NCBI GenBank assembly: GCA_934778215.1
Contig: CAKVOE010000001.1
Span: forward strand, 1 to 64,000
Source of the DNA: an uncultured Clostridia bacterium
GTDB taxonomy: Bacteria; Bacillota; Clostridia; Christensenellales; UBA1242
Length of the DNA stretch: 64,000 nt
Direction: 5' to 3'
Shown: piece by piece, positions 7,378 to 16,713 of the stretch
Layout of the letters: the number at the start of each line of letters is the position of its first letter
Position numbering within the stretch: position 1 is the stretch's first letter
Position numbers and translations under genes: made by a program
Notes under the pieces: generated by a model
What the model was told of the DNA's origin: nothing
Database searches by the model: none
Seen by the model: the letters and a program-made list of their open reading frames with translations, nothing else

Positions 7378-9699
7378 ATGAAATTGCACTTTATGGCAGA
7401 TGTCAAGAATAGTAAATTCTCGCAAAATGTTCAAAAGCTTTTGAGCAGTCCTTTTTTTATCATTGCAATTTCGGTGTTAACGCTTGTTTTATCCTTATTT
7501 AAACTAACAGTTGTTAGTTTTGTTGTGTTGGGGTTAGTTATAGCGTTGGTGTTTGTAACACAAAGAGATATAAAACCAATAATCCCGCTTATATTAAATT
7601 GTATACTAAGTTTAACTGAGAGTTTAACAGTGTCTACTGGCGACAAAGTGGCTCTTGCGATATGTGTGGGCTTAATTTTGTTATCTATTATCTTTTACAT
7701 TGTTTGCACCTTTGCCGTAGATAAAAAGAAGTTCGTATTGGGTAAATTGTTTTGGGGCTTGGTTGCGGTAACGGTAGTTGGGGCAGGGCTTGCCGGCTTA
7801 ATTTGTGCCGATTATGAACATATTTATTCGCTAAGATTTTTGGGTGTTATGTGTGTCATAATATCTTTATATATCCTAATTATTAACGGAACAGACGAAA
7901 GTGTTAAAGATTATACAGCCTTTGCATTTATGTGCTTTGGCTTGGTTGCTTGTGGGCAGGTTGTTGCTTATTATGTAGGTTGTGATGATGTTTTGTCTGC
8001 TTTTGGCATGAAGTCTTTGCGAATAGGCTGGGGAATGACAAACACTATTGCACCAGCACTTTCGCTGTGTATACCCGCAACTATTTATTTGGGAACAAAA
8101 AAGTACCCACAAGTATATTTAACATTAGCATTGGTTATGTATGTTACGGTTATGTTTACTTTTTCTAGGGCAGGAATGCTTTGTTCTACAATAATTTTGC
8201 CAATCGCCTTAATTTATGGCTTTTTGGTTACCAAAAATAAGTTGCAGTATGGTGTGACTGTTGCAGTTTTGCTAAGTGCGGGCGTTTTAAGCGTATGCTT
8301 GCTAAAAGGCAATATTGATAAATGGTTTAGTTATACAAAATCTTTGGGCTTTGATGACAATGGAAGGTTTGAGGTCTGGAAATACGGGATAGAAGATTTT
8401 AAGAGAAACAAAATTTTTGGTGCGGGTTTTTATGGCGAAGACGGAATTGCTTTACCCGGCCCACTAAAAAAATATCACAACACCATTTTGCAAATGCTTG
8501 CTTGTTCGGGCATTGTAGGAACGGTGGCGTTTGTTTTCCACTATTTTCAAAGATACAAAATGATGCTTACAAAACTTTCGGTTTACAAAACCTTTTGGCT
8601 TTTTAGTCTTGCAATTTATGAAGGTTGTGCAATGCTAGATGTTGGAATGGTTATGTTTTTTATTCAAATTATGTTGGTGCTAATATTTGCTTCTTGCGAA
8701 AAAGAAACCGAAAAAACTTGCGTTCCTGCATTTAGTGTAATTACTAAAAGGAGAAACAAAATGGCAAATGACGACCAAAATTTCAATGAAGAAAAATCTG
8801 TAAAAAATGAAGAAATTACAAGTAGTTTAGCAGAATCTACACAAGAAAGTATAAAAAAAGAAACAAGCGTTGAAACAAAAGCACTTGTTCAGCAGATAGA
8901 AAATATTAATGATGGCACAGAGAGTAATAAAAAAGATAAAAAAGCAAAGGTTTCAACTTTAACCGAGGCAAAAACAGATAAAGAATTAACAAAAAAACAT
9001 AAATTTTACCGTTGTTTTTTTAAGAGGTTTTTAGATATATTGTTGTCGGCAATTGCAATGATTATCCTGTCGCCAGTATATTTAGTAACATCAATTATGG
9101 TAAGAATAAAACTCGGCAAGCCGGTAATCTTCAAGCAATTAAGAGTTGGCAAAAATGGCAAACTGTTCAACTTTATAAAATTCAGGTCTATGAAAAATAC
9201 CGTTGATGAAAACGGGGAACTTCTTCCAGACTATATGAGAAGCACCAAATTTGGAAATCTTTTGCGAAAAACAAGCATTGATGAATTACCCCAATTATGG
9301 CTGGTATTTATAGGCAAAATGAGTTTAATTGGCCCAAGACCAAGAGATATTAGAGAGTGTGTATTTTTGAACGATACGCAAGCGCAAAGGCATTTAGTTT
9401 CACCGGGTATATCAGGTTGGGCACAGGTGCATGGCAGAAACAATATAAACTTTAATCAAATTTGTGAGTTTGATAGGTATTATGTAGAAAATTGCTCATT
9501 GTGGTTAGATATTAAAATAATTTTCTTAACAATTCGTACCGTGTTTAAAAGAGAAGGCGTAAATGGAGAAGATATCAAAGCAAACAATGTCAGTGAATAT
9601 CACGGAGATTATCTTTTAAGAACAAATCAAATTACACAAGAATGTTATGACGACAACTTAAAGAAGGCAAAAGAATTAATAGAAGGTTCAAATAGGTAG
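7378..9699 (+). CDS. Fusion: O-antigen-polymerase-like membrane protein + priming sugar-phosphate transferase
   Basis: One uninterrupted frame joins two proteins. The first 460 or so residues are polytopic and carry a Wzy_C-type loop (GRFEVWKYGIEDFKRNKIFG and KKYHNTILQMLACSG). A linker of about 85 residues, rich in Lys, Glu and Ser, follows. The last 235 or so residues form a bacterial sugar transferase (undecaprenyl-phosphate sugar-1-phosphate transferase): a basic stretch and one membrane helix (KRFLDILLSAIAMII), then KFRSMKN, LRKTSIDELPQLW, SLIGPRPRD and PGISGWAQVHGRN. Such enzymes start repeat-unit synthesis. Inside the linker an AAAAGGAG lies 7 nt before an in-frame ATG at 8761, so the transferase may also be made alone (312 residues). 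The start is uncertain: GTG 7369 is too close to AAGGAA, and ATG 7378 fits better. Confidence 0.82.
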   Translation: MKLHFMADVKNSKFSQNVQKLLSSPFFIIAISVLTLVLSLFKLTVVSFVVLGLVIALVFVTQRDIKPIIPLILNCILSLTESLTVSTGDKVALAICVGLILLSIIFYIVCTFAVDKKKFVLGKLFWGLVAVTVVGAGLAGLICADYEHIYSLRFLGVMCVIISLYILIINGTDESVKDYTAFAFMCFGLVACGQVVAYYVGCDDVLSAFGMKSLRIGWGMTNTIAPALSLCIPATIYLGTKKYPQVYLTLALVMYVTVMFTFSRAGMLCSTIILPIALIYGFLVTKNKLQYGVTVAVLLSAGVLSVCLLKGNIDKWFSYTKSLGFDDNGRFEVWKYGIEDFKRNKIFGAGFYGEDGIALPGPLKKYHNTILQMLACSGIVGTVAFVFHYFQRYKMMLTKLSVYKTFWLFSLAIYEGCAMLDVGMVMFFIQIMLVLIFASCEKETEKTCVPAFSVITKRRNKMANDDQNFNEEKSVKNEEITSSLAESTQESIKKETSVETKALVQQIENINDGTESNKKDKKAKVSTLTEAKTDKELTKKHKFYRCFFKRFLDILLSAIAMIILSPVYLVTSIMVRIKLGKPVIFKQLRVGKNGKLFNFIKFRSMKNTVDENGELLPDYMRSTKFGNLLRKTSIDELPQLWLVFIGKMSLIGPRPRDIRECVFLNDTQAQRHLVSPGISGWAQVHGRNNINFNQICEFDRYYVENCSLWLDIKIIFLTIRTVFKREGVNGEDIKANNVSEYHGDYLLRTNQITQECYDDNLKKAKELIEGSNR
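8746..8763 (+). promoter_or_regulatory. Internal ribosome-binding site and in-frame ATG
   Basis: AAAAGGAG (8746-8753), a 7-nt spacer, then ATG at 8761 in the same frame as the surrounding gene. No stop codon separates the two halves. This looks like either a fused pair that kept the downstream start site or an internal start giving a free sugar transferase beginning MANDDQN. Confidence 0.6.
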
Positions 9700-9707
9700 G
9701 GATAAGA

Positions 9708-10823
9708 ATGCTACAGAATAAGAAAATTTTGGTATTAACGACATCAGACGATTTTATAGGTCGGTTTTTATTGCCACATATTGAAGATTTAAAGGCGAAT
9801 GGGAATAATGTTGAATGTGCTTGCAACGAAACAGGGTTTTGGTTTAAAGAAATGGAGAAAGGCGGTTTAAAGTTACATAAGATAGATTTTCCACGAAATC
9901 CATTATCTACAAAATTGTTTAAAGCAAAAAAACAATTATGCAATTTAGTTAAAAATAACCACTATGATTTAATAATTTGCCATCAGCCGGTTGGTGGTGT
10001 AATGGGTAGAATAGTGGGGCATAAATACCATATTCCAGTAATTTATGTAGCACATGGGTTCCACTTTTTTAAAGGTTGTCCCAAGAAAAATTTACTATAC
10101 AAAGTCATAGAGAAGCATTATAGTCGCTACACAGATGCACTGGTAACAATGAACGAAGAAGATTATCAGGCGGCGTTAAAATTTAAAGCAAAACGTGTAT
10201 ATAAAATTAATGGTATTGGTTTTGATGAAAAGGTATATAAAAAGAGTTGCGAAGATGAGTGTGAGTCATTAAAAAATGAATTAAAAATTGAAAAAGATGA
10301 TTTCGTTTGCGTTTCAATAGGCGAACTGAATGACAATAAAAATCATATTGCCGTGCTAAAAGCCATTGCAAATATACAAGATAGAGTACACTTAAAATAT
10401 TTTATTTGTGGAGAAGGTAAAAAACGCAAAGAGTATCAAAAGTTCATTATTGACAATAATTTGCAGAACAATATAAAACTTTTAGGTTTTAGGAAAGATA
10501 TACCAACCATTTTAAGTATCGCAGATTGTTTTATAATGCCATCAAAAAGAGAAGGTTTACCACGCTCAATTATGGAAGCAGAAGTATTGGGTTTGCCTTG
10601 CATTGTTTCTGACATAAGAGGGTGTAGAGATTTGGTTATTGACAACAAGGGCGGTGTTGTCTTAGATGTAAATGATGTTGAATTATTTTCATCTACGCTT
10701 AAAAATATTATGAAAAACACCGAACAAAGAAAACAATATGGAGAATTTAATAAGCAATTTGTTAAAGATTATACACTGTCAATAGTACTACAACAAATGA
10801 GAAAAATATATGAGGAGATGTAA
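9708..10823 (+). CDS. Glycosyltransferase family 4 (EpsD-like)
   Basis: A 371-residue cytoplasmic or membrane-associated retaining glycosyltransferase with the GT-B fold. Visible features are an N-terminal Rossmann domain ending with AHGFHFFKG, a CVSIGELNDNKNH segment that opens the nucleotide-sugar domain, and the C-terminal EX7E-type stretch PSKREGLPRSIMEAEVLGLP. The AHGFHF pattern is common in EpsD-type enzymes of exopolysaccharide loci. It lies 8 bp after the priming-transferase fusion, so it probably adds an early sugar to the lipid-linked unit. Donor and acceptor cannot be told. Confidence 0.88.
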   Translation: MLQNKKILVLTTSDDFIGRFLLPHIEDLKANGNNVECACNETGFWFKEMEKGGLKLHKIDFPRNPLSTKLFKAKKQLCNLVKNNHYDLIICHQPVGGVMGRIVGHKYHIPVIYVAHGFHFFKGCPKKNLLYKVIEKHYSRYTDALVTMNEEDYQAALKFKAKRVYKINGIGFDEKVYKKSCEDECESLKNELKIEKDDFVCVSIGELNDNKNHIAVLKAIANIQDRVHLKYFICGEGKKRKEYQKFIIDNNLQNNIKLLGFRKDIPTILSIADCFIMPSKREGLPRSIMEAEVLGLPCIVSDIRGCRDLVIDNKGGVVLDVNDVELFSSTLKNIMKNTEQRKQYGEFNKQFVKDYTLSIVLQQMRKIYEEM

Positions 10824-10824
10824 A

Positions 10825-11988
10825 ATGAATTGGGATTTTATTTCAATGTTAAAAAATTTATTAAAAAAATCATATGTCATTATTTTGGCAGTAATTTTAG
10901 GCTGTTGTTTTGGTGTAGGTTTTAATAAAAGCAAAACTATAAATAGTCCATACATTTCCCAAATCTTTGTTGACCAAGATTTTATGGAAAAGCACCCCGT
11001 GGCAGGAGTGCAGTATTTAGATTCGGTAGAATCAAAGACCAAGACGCTAATAAACAACTCAGTTGTCGCACTAAAAAGCATAGGGTTTTTAAAAACTATA
11101 TGTGAAGATGTAGGTGTGTCAGTACAAAACAATGATATAATTAACAATATTAATATAAAAAAAGTTTCAGACAACGTCATTGAAATAGCCGTAGATTTTG
11201 GCAATGCACAAAAATCCAGAGAAATATGCGAAAAAATAGTGTCACTCGCAACTTTACAATTGAACACAGTCATTATGAATAACATAGATCCTGTTACTCA
11301 AGGTTTTAAGGAGGGGACCGCGGAATCCAATAAAATTACAGTTTCTACATATATGGGTGTAACAGCAGGGGAACAAACAGCAATATCAAAGTCAAAAATT
11401 TTAATAATTTTTGCACTGATAGGTTTGTTTGCATCGTTGGTCGTTTTAATTTTAGTAGATTTAATAAAAAACAAGGTCAGAAGTGCTTATTATGTGCATT
11501 CAAAGTTCAATATTCCTACAATTGAAGCAGATTCTTTTGCTGGTGGAGCAACAAGAGTTTTAGCCGAAGGGCAGGTGAGAGATATAGCTGTAAATTCTAC
11601 AATGCTATGCTATAATAATGTTGAGGATGGCGAAAAACAAGAATTTTTAGATAAAATGTCAAAATTCTTCAATGCCCAAATAATAGAGATTTGTGAAAAT
11701 TCCGATAATGTTTATAAAAAAGATGATATACACATTGAATTATCAAGTGATTACGTAATAGAAAATTACAAAACAGTTAAAGACTTGGTGGAAAACAATA
11801 AGTTTGACATTGTAATTATTGTTGTAAACAAATGTTTTAAAAGCCCTATCGTAAACTTATGTGCAAATATTACTGAAAGTATAGAGCTTTTTTTAAAGAA
11901 AGATGTAGACAACTTATGGGATGTGTATAACTTTGTAGATCATCTAAACGATAAGCAAATAAAAATCTCTGATATTATTTGTTGGTGA
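10825..11988 (+). CDS. Polysaccharide chain-length/co-polymerase protein (Wzz/YveK-like)
   Basis: A 387-residue protein with one N-terminal membrane helix (about residues 15-35), a roughly 150-residue external domain, and a second helix (about 190-215, IIFALIGLFASLVVLILVD). This is the two-helix plan of polysaccharide co-polymerases that set chain length. The remaining 170 or so residues are cytoplasmic. They sit where tyrosine-kinase partners carry an ATPase domain, but I see no Walker A motif. I chose ATG 10825 because GAGGAG precedes it by 7 nt; the ATG at 10810 is inside the previous gene. No Wzc-type kinase or Wzb phosphatase is visible in the locus. Confidence 0.75.
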   Translation: MNWDFISMLKNLLKKSYVIILAVILGCCFGVGFNKSKTINSPYISQIFVDQDFMEKHPVAGVQYLDSVESKTKTLINNSVVALKSIGFLKTICEDVGVSVQNNDIINNINIKKVSDNVIEIAVDFGNAQKSREICEKIVSLATLQLNTVIMNNIDPVTQGFKEGTAESNKITVSTYMGVTAGEQTAISKSKILIIFALIGLFASLVVLILVDLIKNKVRSAYYVHSKFNIPTIEADSFAGGATRVLAEGQVRDIAVNSTMLCYNNVEDGEKQEFLDKMSKFFNAQIIEICENSDNVYKKDDIHIELSSDYVIENYKTVKDLVENNKFDIVIIVVNKCFKSPIVNLCANITESIELFLKKDVDNLWDVYNFVDHLNDKQIKISDIICW

Positions 11989-11997
11989 GTAGTAGTT

Positions 11998-13239
11998 ATG
12001 CTTATTTATTATATAATTTTAGTCACATTTGGGATATGTACAATGCTAACATTTCCGAGCAAAGAAAATGAAAGAATAAAACCTATTTCACAGCAAAGAG
12101 AAGAAAATAGGAAGTTTTGTGTGGTTAAAATGTGTGCGCTTATGGCTCTTATTCTGATTCTGGTTGCTGGTCTAAGAGCATACACAGTAGGGTATGACAC
12201 AATTAATTACTTTGAATATTTTAAATTTAAACAAGTATATTCTGACAATGTCGTTTACGAACCATTGTATGAATTAATTAATTTAATAGTGATAAAAGCG
12301 GGGTTGCCCTTTACTTTTGTGCTTTTAATTTGTACAACTATAGTAATTTTTGCTTTTGCTTTAGTTATAAATAGATATTCAGCGTCGGCAAGTCTTTCGT
12401 TTTTCCTTCTCGTTGCACTGGGAATATTTGGAAATTCTTTTAATGCAGTACGACAGTATTTGGCTTTAGCGGTGTTTTTAATTAGTATTCGCTTTATTAT
12501 AGATGGAAAATTTGTACTTTATATGTTGTGTTGTGTGGTTGCTTTTTATTTTCACAGTTCAGCAATTGTCTTGTTTCCAGTATACTTTGTTAGGTATATA
12601 AAATTGGATCTAAAATTTATTATTGTTTCTCTTTTTTCAATGGTAACTCTTGCGTTTTGTCTAGGGCCAATAGTTAAACTTGTAAGCAAATTGACTAATT
12701 TTAATTATTATGAAAGATACTTTTTTAATGATGAATTTAAACAGCCAATTAGCTTATATTATATTTTATATTCGACTGGCATGTTGGTGGTCTTTTTATT
12801 GTTTTATGCGTTTAACAAAAAAAAATCTAGCGAAATGTCAAAAGTTGACTCGAAAATATTTAATATGTTTTTAATGTTTTTTTATATAAGTGTTTGCATA
12901 AGAATCTTTGGAACTTATAGTGGAATGTTTTCACTTATTAATAGGTTTTCACTATATTTTTTCTTTTCTATTATAATAATTATACCTTTCTTAATAAAGT
13001 ATGTAGACGGCAAATACAAAAGCATAATATTATTTTTAATATTAATCTTAGGGGTTGTATACAATGTTGTTTCCGCAGTTTTTAGAAAAAGCAATGGAGT
13101 CTATCCATATAAGATGGTTATAAACAATATTTGGGCAGAAATTTTATTTTATGCAATCATAATATTATTAACGATATCTTCTATTGTGTATGCAATAACA
13201 ATAGATAGACAAAAGGGGTGTGAAATAAATGAACAATAA
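11998..13239 (+). CDS. EpsG-family polysaccharide polymerase
   Basis: A 413-residue polytopic membrane protein. The motifs RAYTVGYDTINYFEYF near residue 60, NAVRQYLALAVFL near 155, and FYFHSSAIVLFPVYF near 185 are typical of the EpsG family, the proposed polymerases of exopolysaccharide repeat units. It lies between the chain-length protein and a glycosyltransferase and overlaps the next gene by 11 bp. As the operon's own polymerase, it makes the extra Wzy-like proteins nearby (3351-6404 and the 7378 fusion) puzzling. Confidence 0.85.
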   Translation: MLIYYIILVTFGICTMLTFPSKENERIKPISQQREENRKFCVVKMCALMALILILVAGLRAYTVGYDTINYFEYFKFKQVYSDNVVYEPLYELINLIVIKAGLPFTFVLLICTTIVIFAFALVINRYSASASLSFFLLVALGIFGNSFNAVRQYLALAVFLISIRFIIDGKFVLYMLCCVVAFYFHSSAIVLFPVYFVRYIKLDLKFIIVSLFSMVTLAFCLGPIVKLVSKLTNFNYYERYFFNDEFKQPISLYYILYSTGMLVVFLLFYAFNKKKSSEMSKVDSKIFNMFLMFFYISVCIRIFGTYSGMFSLINRFSLYFFFSIIIIIPFLIKYVDGKYKSIILFLILILGVVYNVVSAVFRKSNGVYPYKMVINNIWAEILFYAIIILLTISSIVYAITIDRQKGCEINEQ

Positions 13240-14356
13240 AGTTTTAGTAGTTAGATCTACATCAATTTATAAGGATTCTAGGACAACTAAATTAGTTGCA
13301 GAATTGCTTAATTTGGGATATGATGTAGATGTTCTTGGGTGGGATCGATTAAATGAGTATAGAGAAGAAGAACTGTTAACTGTAGGGGATCGTAGTGCAA
13401 AGATTAAGTTTTTTAAAAAAAATTGTCCTTATGGTAGGGGAATAAAAAACATAAGAAATTTTATTGGTTTTCAAAAATGGATAAAAAAACAAATAAAAGA
13501 GTATGATGTAACTGCAATAATACACGCCTGTGATTTTGATACGGCCATGCCAGCTTTTAAAGCGTGCGGATCGCGAAAATTTATATACGATATTTTTGAT
13601 TATTTTAGCGAGTCGCGCAAAATGCCTAAATTAATGAAGTTTTTTGTACAGCGGTGTGAAAATAAAATAATAAACAATGCAGATGCAACAATAATTTGTA
13701 CTGAACAAAGAAAAAGCCAGATACATGAGTGCACGCCACGCAATTTAACAATTATTCATAACACACCAGAAGTTAAAGATGTTTCAGATTTTAATTTAAG
13801 GACTAATAATTGTTCTGAAATAAAAGTTGCGTATGTAGGAGTATTGGCGGATAATAGACTTCTAAAAGAGATTTTGGAAGAATCGAAAAACCATAAAAAT
13901 ATTGAATTTCATATTGGCGGAATTGGCGAGCTTTCTGATTATGTAAAAGAGTTGGAAAAGTTACAGGAGAATATTTTTTATTATGGTTCAATGAAGTATT
14001 CTGATGTATTAGCATTAGAGAACAAATGCGATGTTTTGTTTGCGACATATAATCCCGATATAAAAAATCATAAATTTTCTGCACCTAATAAGTTTTATGA
14101 AGCTGGTGCGCTAAGCAAGCCAATTATTGTTTGTGATGGCACTGGCGTCGATGAACTTGTAAGTCAATACAATACAGGTCTTATAATTAAATACAATGCA
14201 GATGCGTTTTATGGCGCTTTAAATAAACTTATAAATGATAAAACATTACAAAAGAATCTTGCTGAAAACGGAAGAGTTGCATATTTAAGCAACTTTTCAT
14301 GGGATATTATGAAAAGTCGAATAAAAGGACTTTATGAGAATATATTAGGTAAATAA
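13229..14356 (+). CDS. Glycosyltransferase, GT-B fold (family 4-like)
   Basis: A 375-residue glycosyltransferase. The N-terminus opens with a Rossmann strand and loop (VLVVRSTSIYKDSRTTKLV) and DVLGWDR. The second domain starts at KVAYVGVLADNRLLKEIL and contains the donor-binding stretch SAPNKFYEAGALSKPIIV. The start overlaps the epsG stop by 11 bp and is preceded by AAAGGGG, so the genes are probably translationally coupled. The likely role is adding a sugar to the lipid-linked repeat unit; specificity is unknown. Confidence 0.85.
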   Translation: MNNKVLVVRSTSIYKDSRTTKLVAELLNLGYDVDVLGWDRLNEYREEELLTVGDRSAKIKFFKKNCPYGRGIKNIRNFIGFQKWIKKQIKEYDVTAIIHACDFDTAMPAFKACGSRKFIYDIFDYFSESRKMPKLMKFFVQRCENKIINNADATIICTEQRKSQIHECTPRNLTIIHNTPEVKDVSDFNLRTNNCSEIKVAYVGVLADNRLLKEILEESKNHKNIEFHIGGIGELSDYVKELEKLQENIFYYGSMKYSDVLALENKCDVLFATYNPDIKNHKFSAPNKFYEAGALSKPIIVCDGTGVDELVSQYNTGLIIKYNADAFYGALNKLINDKTLQKNLAENGRVAYLSNFSWDIMKSRIKGLYENILGK

Positions 14357-14361
14357 GTTAA

Positions 14362-15540
14362 ATGAAAAAAATATTGATCACAACCCGAGATTTTCATGTT
14401 GGCGGAGTACAGAAAAGTTTAATTAATTTTTTAAAGGCTTTAAAGTCAGATGTAGAGAGTGGAGAGTTGCTTATAGATTTGTTTGTCCTTAATGATTGTG
14501 GGGAGCTTAAGAACGAAATACCTGAAGAAGTAAACATAATCAAAGCAAATAAGAGTTTTTTAAAGTTTGGATGTGCGCAATCTGAGGCTAAAAAAATGAA
14601 AGTATTTATTCAAAGAAGCTTTTGTGCCATTTGGACAAAATGTTTTACAAACGCAATTCCATTAAAGCACTGCTTAAAAAAAGAACAAATATTAAAAGGT
14701 TACGACATTGCAATCTCCTATGCGACAACAATTTCAAATAGGAGCATGTATGCGGGTTGGAGTGAGTTTATTATTAACAACTGTGACGCCAAGAAAAAAA
14801 TTGTTTATATTCATAATGACTTTAGAAAATCTGCGTTAAATAATGACTATACTATAAATCTATTGCGAAAATTTGATAAAGTTTGGTTTGTTTCCAAAAA
14901 TTGTGAAATTGACTTCGAGACAAACATTAAAGGGTTCAAAGGCAAAACTGACACCATACCAAATATTATTGATGTATCGGTGGTTCAAGAATTAAGTAAT
15001 GCAACTGATACAATTTTGCGTAGCGATTGTGTAAATTTAATATCCGTTTCTAGGTTAAGCCAAGAGAAAGGCCATTTAAGAACCTTAGATGTATTGTCAA
15101 AATTAAAAGAAGAAGGGTATATATTTAAATGGCATGTTTTAGGTGATGGACCAATGAAAGATAAGATAAAAGAGAAGATTAAAAATTTAGGAATGACAGA
15201 TCGTGTGATCTTGTATGGAAATCAGTCAAATCCATATTCGTATATTAAAAACGCTGACATGTTAATGTTAAATTCTTTTAATGAGTCTTACGGTCTTGTG
15301 TTGATAGACGCAATGTTGCTAAATGTCCCTGTTTTTACAACTGAGACAATTACCGCTAAAGAAATTGTTGGAAAATATGGTTTTGTGTGCTATAATAACA
15401 GCGATGGTATTTATTCTGAATTAAAGAAAGTATTGGACCATCCATCTCTTTTGGAAGAAAAGAGAAATTTACTAAAACATTATCACTTTAACAACATGGA
15501 TACGATAAAAAAAATTAAGAGGTATATTTATGGAAAATAA
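14362..15540 (+). CDS. Glycosyltransferase family 4
   Basis: A 392-residue GT-B glycosyltransferase. The N-terminus has the acceptor-side loop RDFHVGGVQKSLINFL. The C-terminal domain shows ISVSRLSQEKGHLRTLDVL, HVLGDGPMKDKIKEKI, and the donor-site EX7E stretch NSFNESYGLVLIDAMLLNVP. It is spaced 5 bp from the previous gene and overlaps wecB by 11 bp. It belongs to the polysaccharide operon and probably uses a UDP- or GDP-sugar; which one is not visible. Confidence 0.9.
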   Translation: MKKILITTRDFHVGGVQKSLINFLKALKSDVESGELLIDLFVLNDCGELKNEIPEEVNIIKANKSFLKFGCAQSEAKKMKVFIQRSFCAIWTKCFTNAIPLKHCLKKEQILKGYDIAISYATTISNRSMYAGWSEFIINNCDAKKKIVYIHNDFRKSALNNDYTINLLRKFDKVWFVSKNCEIDFETNIKGFKGKTDTIPNIIDVSVVQELSNATDTILRSDCVNLISVSRLSQEKGHLRTLDVLSKLKEEGYIFKWHVLGDGPMKDKIKEKIKNLGMTDRVILYGNQSNPYSYIKNADMLMLNSFNESYGLVLIDAMLLNVPVFTTETITAKEIVGKYGFVCYNNSDGIYSELKKVLDHPSLLEEKRNLLKHYHFNNMDTIKKIKRYIYGK

Positions 15541-16639
15541 AAAAAGAAAAGTTATGTTGGTTTTTGGAACAAGGCCAGAAGCAATAAAAATGTGCCCATT
15601 GGTTAAAGAACTAAAAAAGAGAGAGAGCTTAAAAACCGTGGTTTGTGTAACTGGTCAACATAGGGAAATGTTACGACAGGTTTTGGAGCGTTTTAATGTT
15701 GTCCCAGATTATGACTTAGATATAATGAAACCAGGTCAAAATTTATATGACATAACTTGTAATATTCTTGGAAAAATAAATGATGTTTTGAAGAAAGAAA
15801 ATCCAGACTTAGTTTTGGTTCATGGAGATACTTCAACTAGTTTTGCCACCGCCCTTGCGTGTTTTTATTCTCAAATTAAGGTTGGACATGTTGAGGCTGG
15901 CTTAAGAACATACAACCTAGAAAGTCCGTTTCCTGAGGAGTTTAACAGGCAAGCAGTTTCAATAATAAGCAAGTTTAATTTTGCACCAACTAAATTATCA
16001 GCAAACAATTTAATTAACGAAGGAAAAGAGAAAGATTCAATTTATATTACAGGGAATACGGTAATAGATGCTTTAAAGACCACAGTTGTTCCCGATTATC
16101 AAAATGATGTAATTGATTGGGCAAAAGACTCTAAATTAATATTATTAACTGCACACAGAAGAGAAAACTTAGGTGAACCAATGCGCGGTATGTTTAGGGC
16201 TATAAGAAGGATAGTAGATGAATTTCCTAATGTAAAAGTAGTTTACCCTATGCATTTAAATCCAAAAGTCAGAGAGGTTGCACACGATTGTTTTGATGGG
16301 CAAGAAAGAATAGCACTAATAGAACCATTAGATGTTTTTGATTTTCATAATTTTATGGCAAAATCATATTTGGTATTAACTGATAGCGGTGGCGTTCAGG
16401 AAGAGGCTCCATCGCTTGGGAAACCGGTGCTTGTTATGCGAGATACGACAGAAAGACCGGAAGGAGTAGAGGCTGGCACTCTAAAATTGGTAGGTACCGA
16501 GGAAGAGGACATTTATAACAACACAAAAGAATTAATAACAAATGAAAAGATATACAAGGAAATGAGTGAAGCAAAGAATCCATATGGGGATGGAACGGCA
16601 TGTGTAAAAATAGCAGACATCATTGAAAAAAATTTATAA
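15530..16639 (+). CDS. wecB: UDP-N-acetylglucosamine 2-epimerase (non-hydrolysing)
   Basis: A 369-residue enzyme interconverting UDP-GlcNAc and UDP-ManNAc in the cytoplasm. Family motifs appear in order: FGTRPEAIKM (residues 11-20), HGDTSTSFATAL, HVEAGLRTYN, GNTVIDAL, TAHRREN and DSGGVQEEAPSLGKP. The length is normal. The ATG lies inside the end of the preceding glycosyltransferase gene (11-bp overlap, AGAGG upstream). Its presence suggests ManNAc or a derivative in the polymer, although no ManNAc dehydrogenase is seen in the window. mnaA is an equivalent name. Confidence 0.95.
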   Translation: MENKKRKVMLVFGTRPEAIKMCPLVKELKKRESLKTVVCVTGQHREMLRQVLERFNVVPDYDLDIMKPGQNLYDITCNILGKINDVLKKENPDLVLVHGDTSTSFATALACFYSQIKVGHVEAGLRTYNLESPFPEEFNRQAVSIISKFNFAPTKLSANNLINEGKEKDSIYITGNTVIDALKTTVVPDYQNDVIDWAKDSKLILLTAHRRENLGEPMRGMFRAIRRIVDEFPNVKVVYPMHLNPKVREVAHDCFDGQERIALIEPLDVFDFHNFMAKSYLVLTDSGGVQEEAPSLGKPVLVMRDTTERPEGVEAGTLKLVGTEEEDIYNNTKELITNEKIYKEMSEAKNPYGDGTACVKIADIIEKNL

Positions 16640-16713
16640 TATTTTTTGTTGAAGTTCAAAACTAAATAATATTAAATAAGTATAAAACTAAATAGAATAA
16701 AGTAGGAGTTGTT

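Noticed and set aside
10825..11988. Tyrosine kinase (Wzc/CpsD-like) domain in the chain-length protein
   Set aside because: No Walker A motif or tyrosine cluster in the cytoplasmic part.
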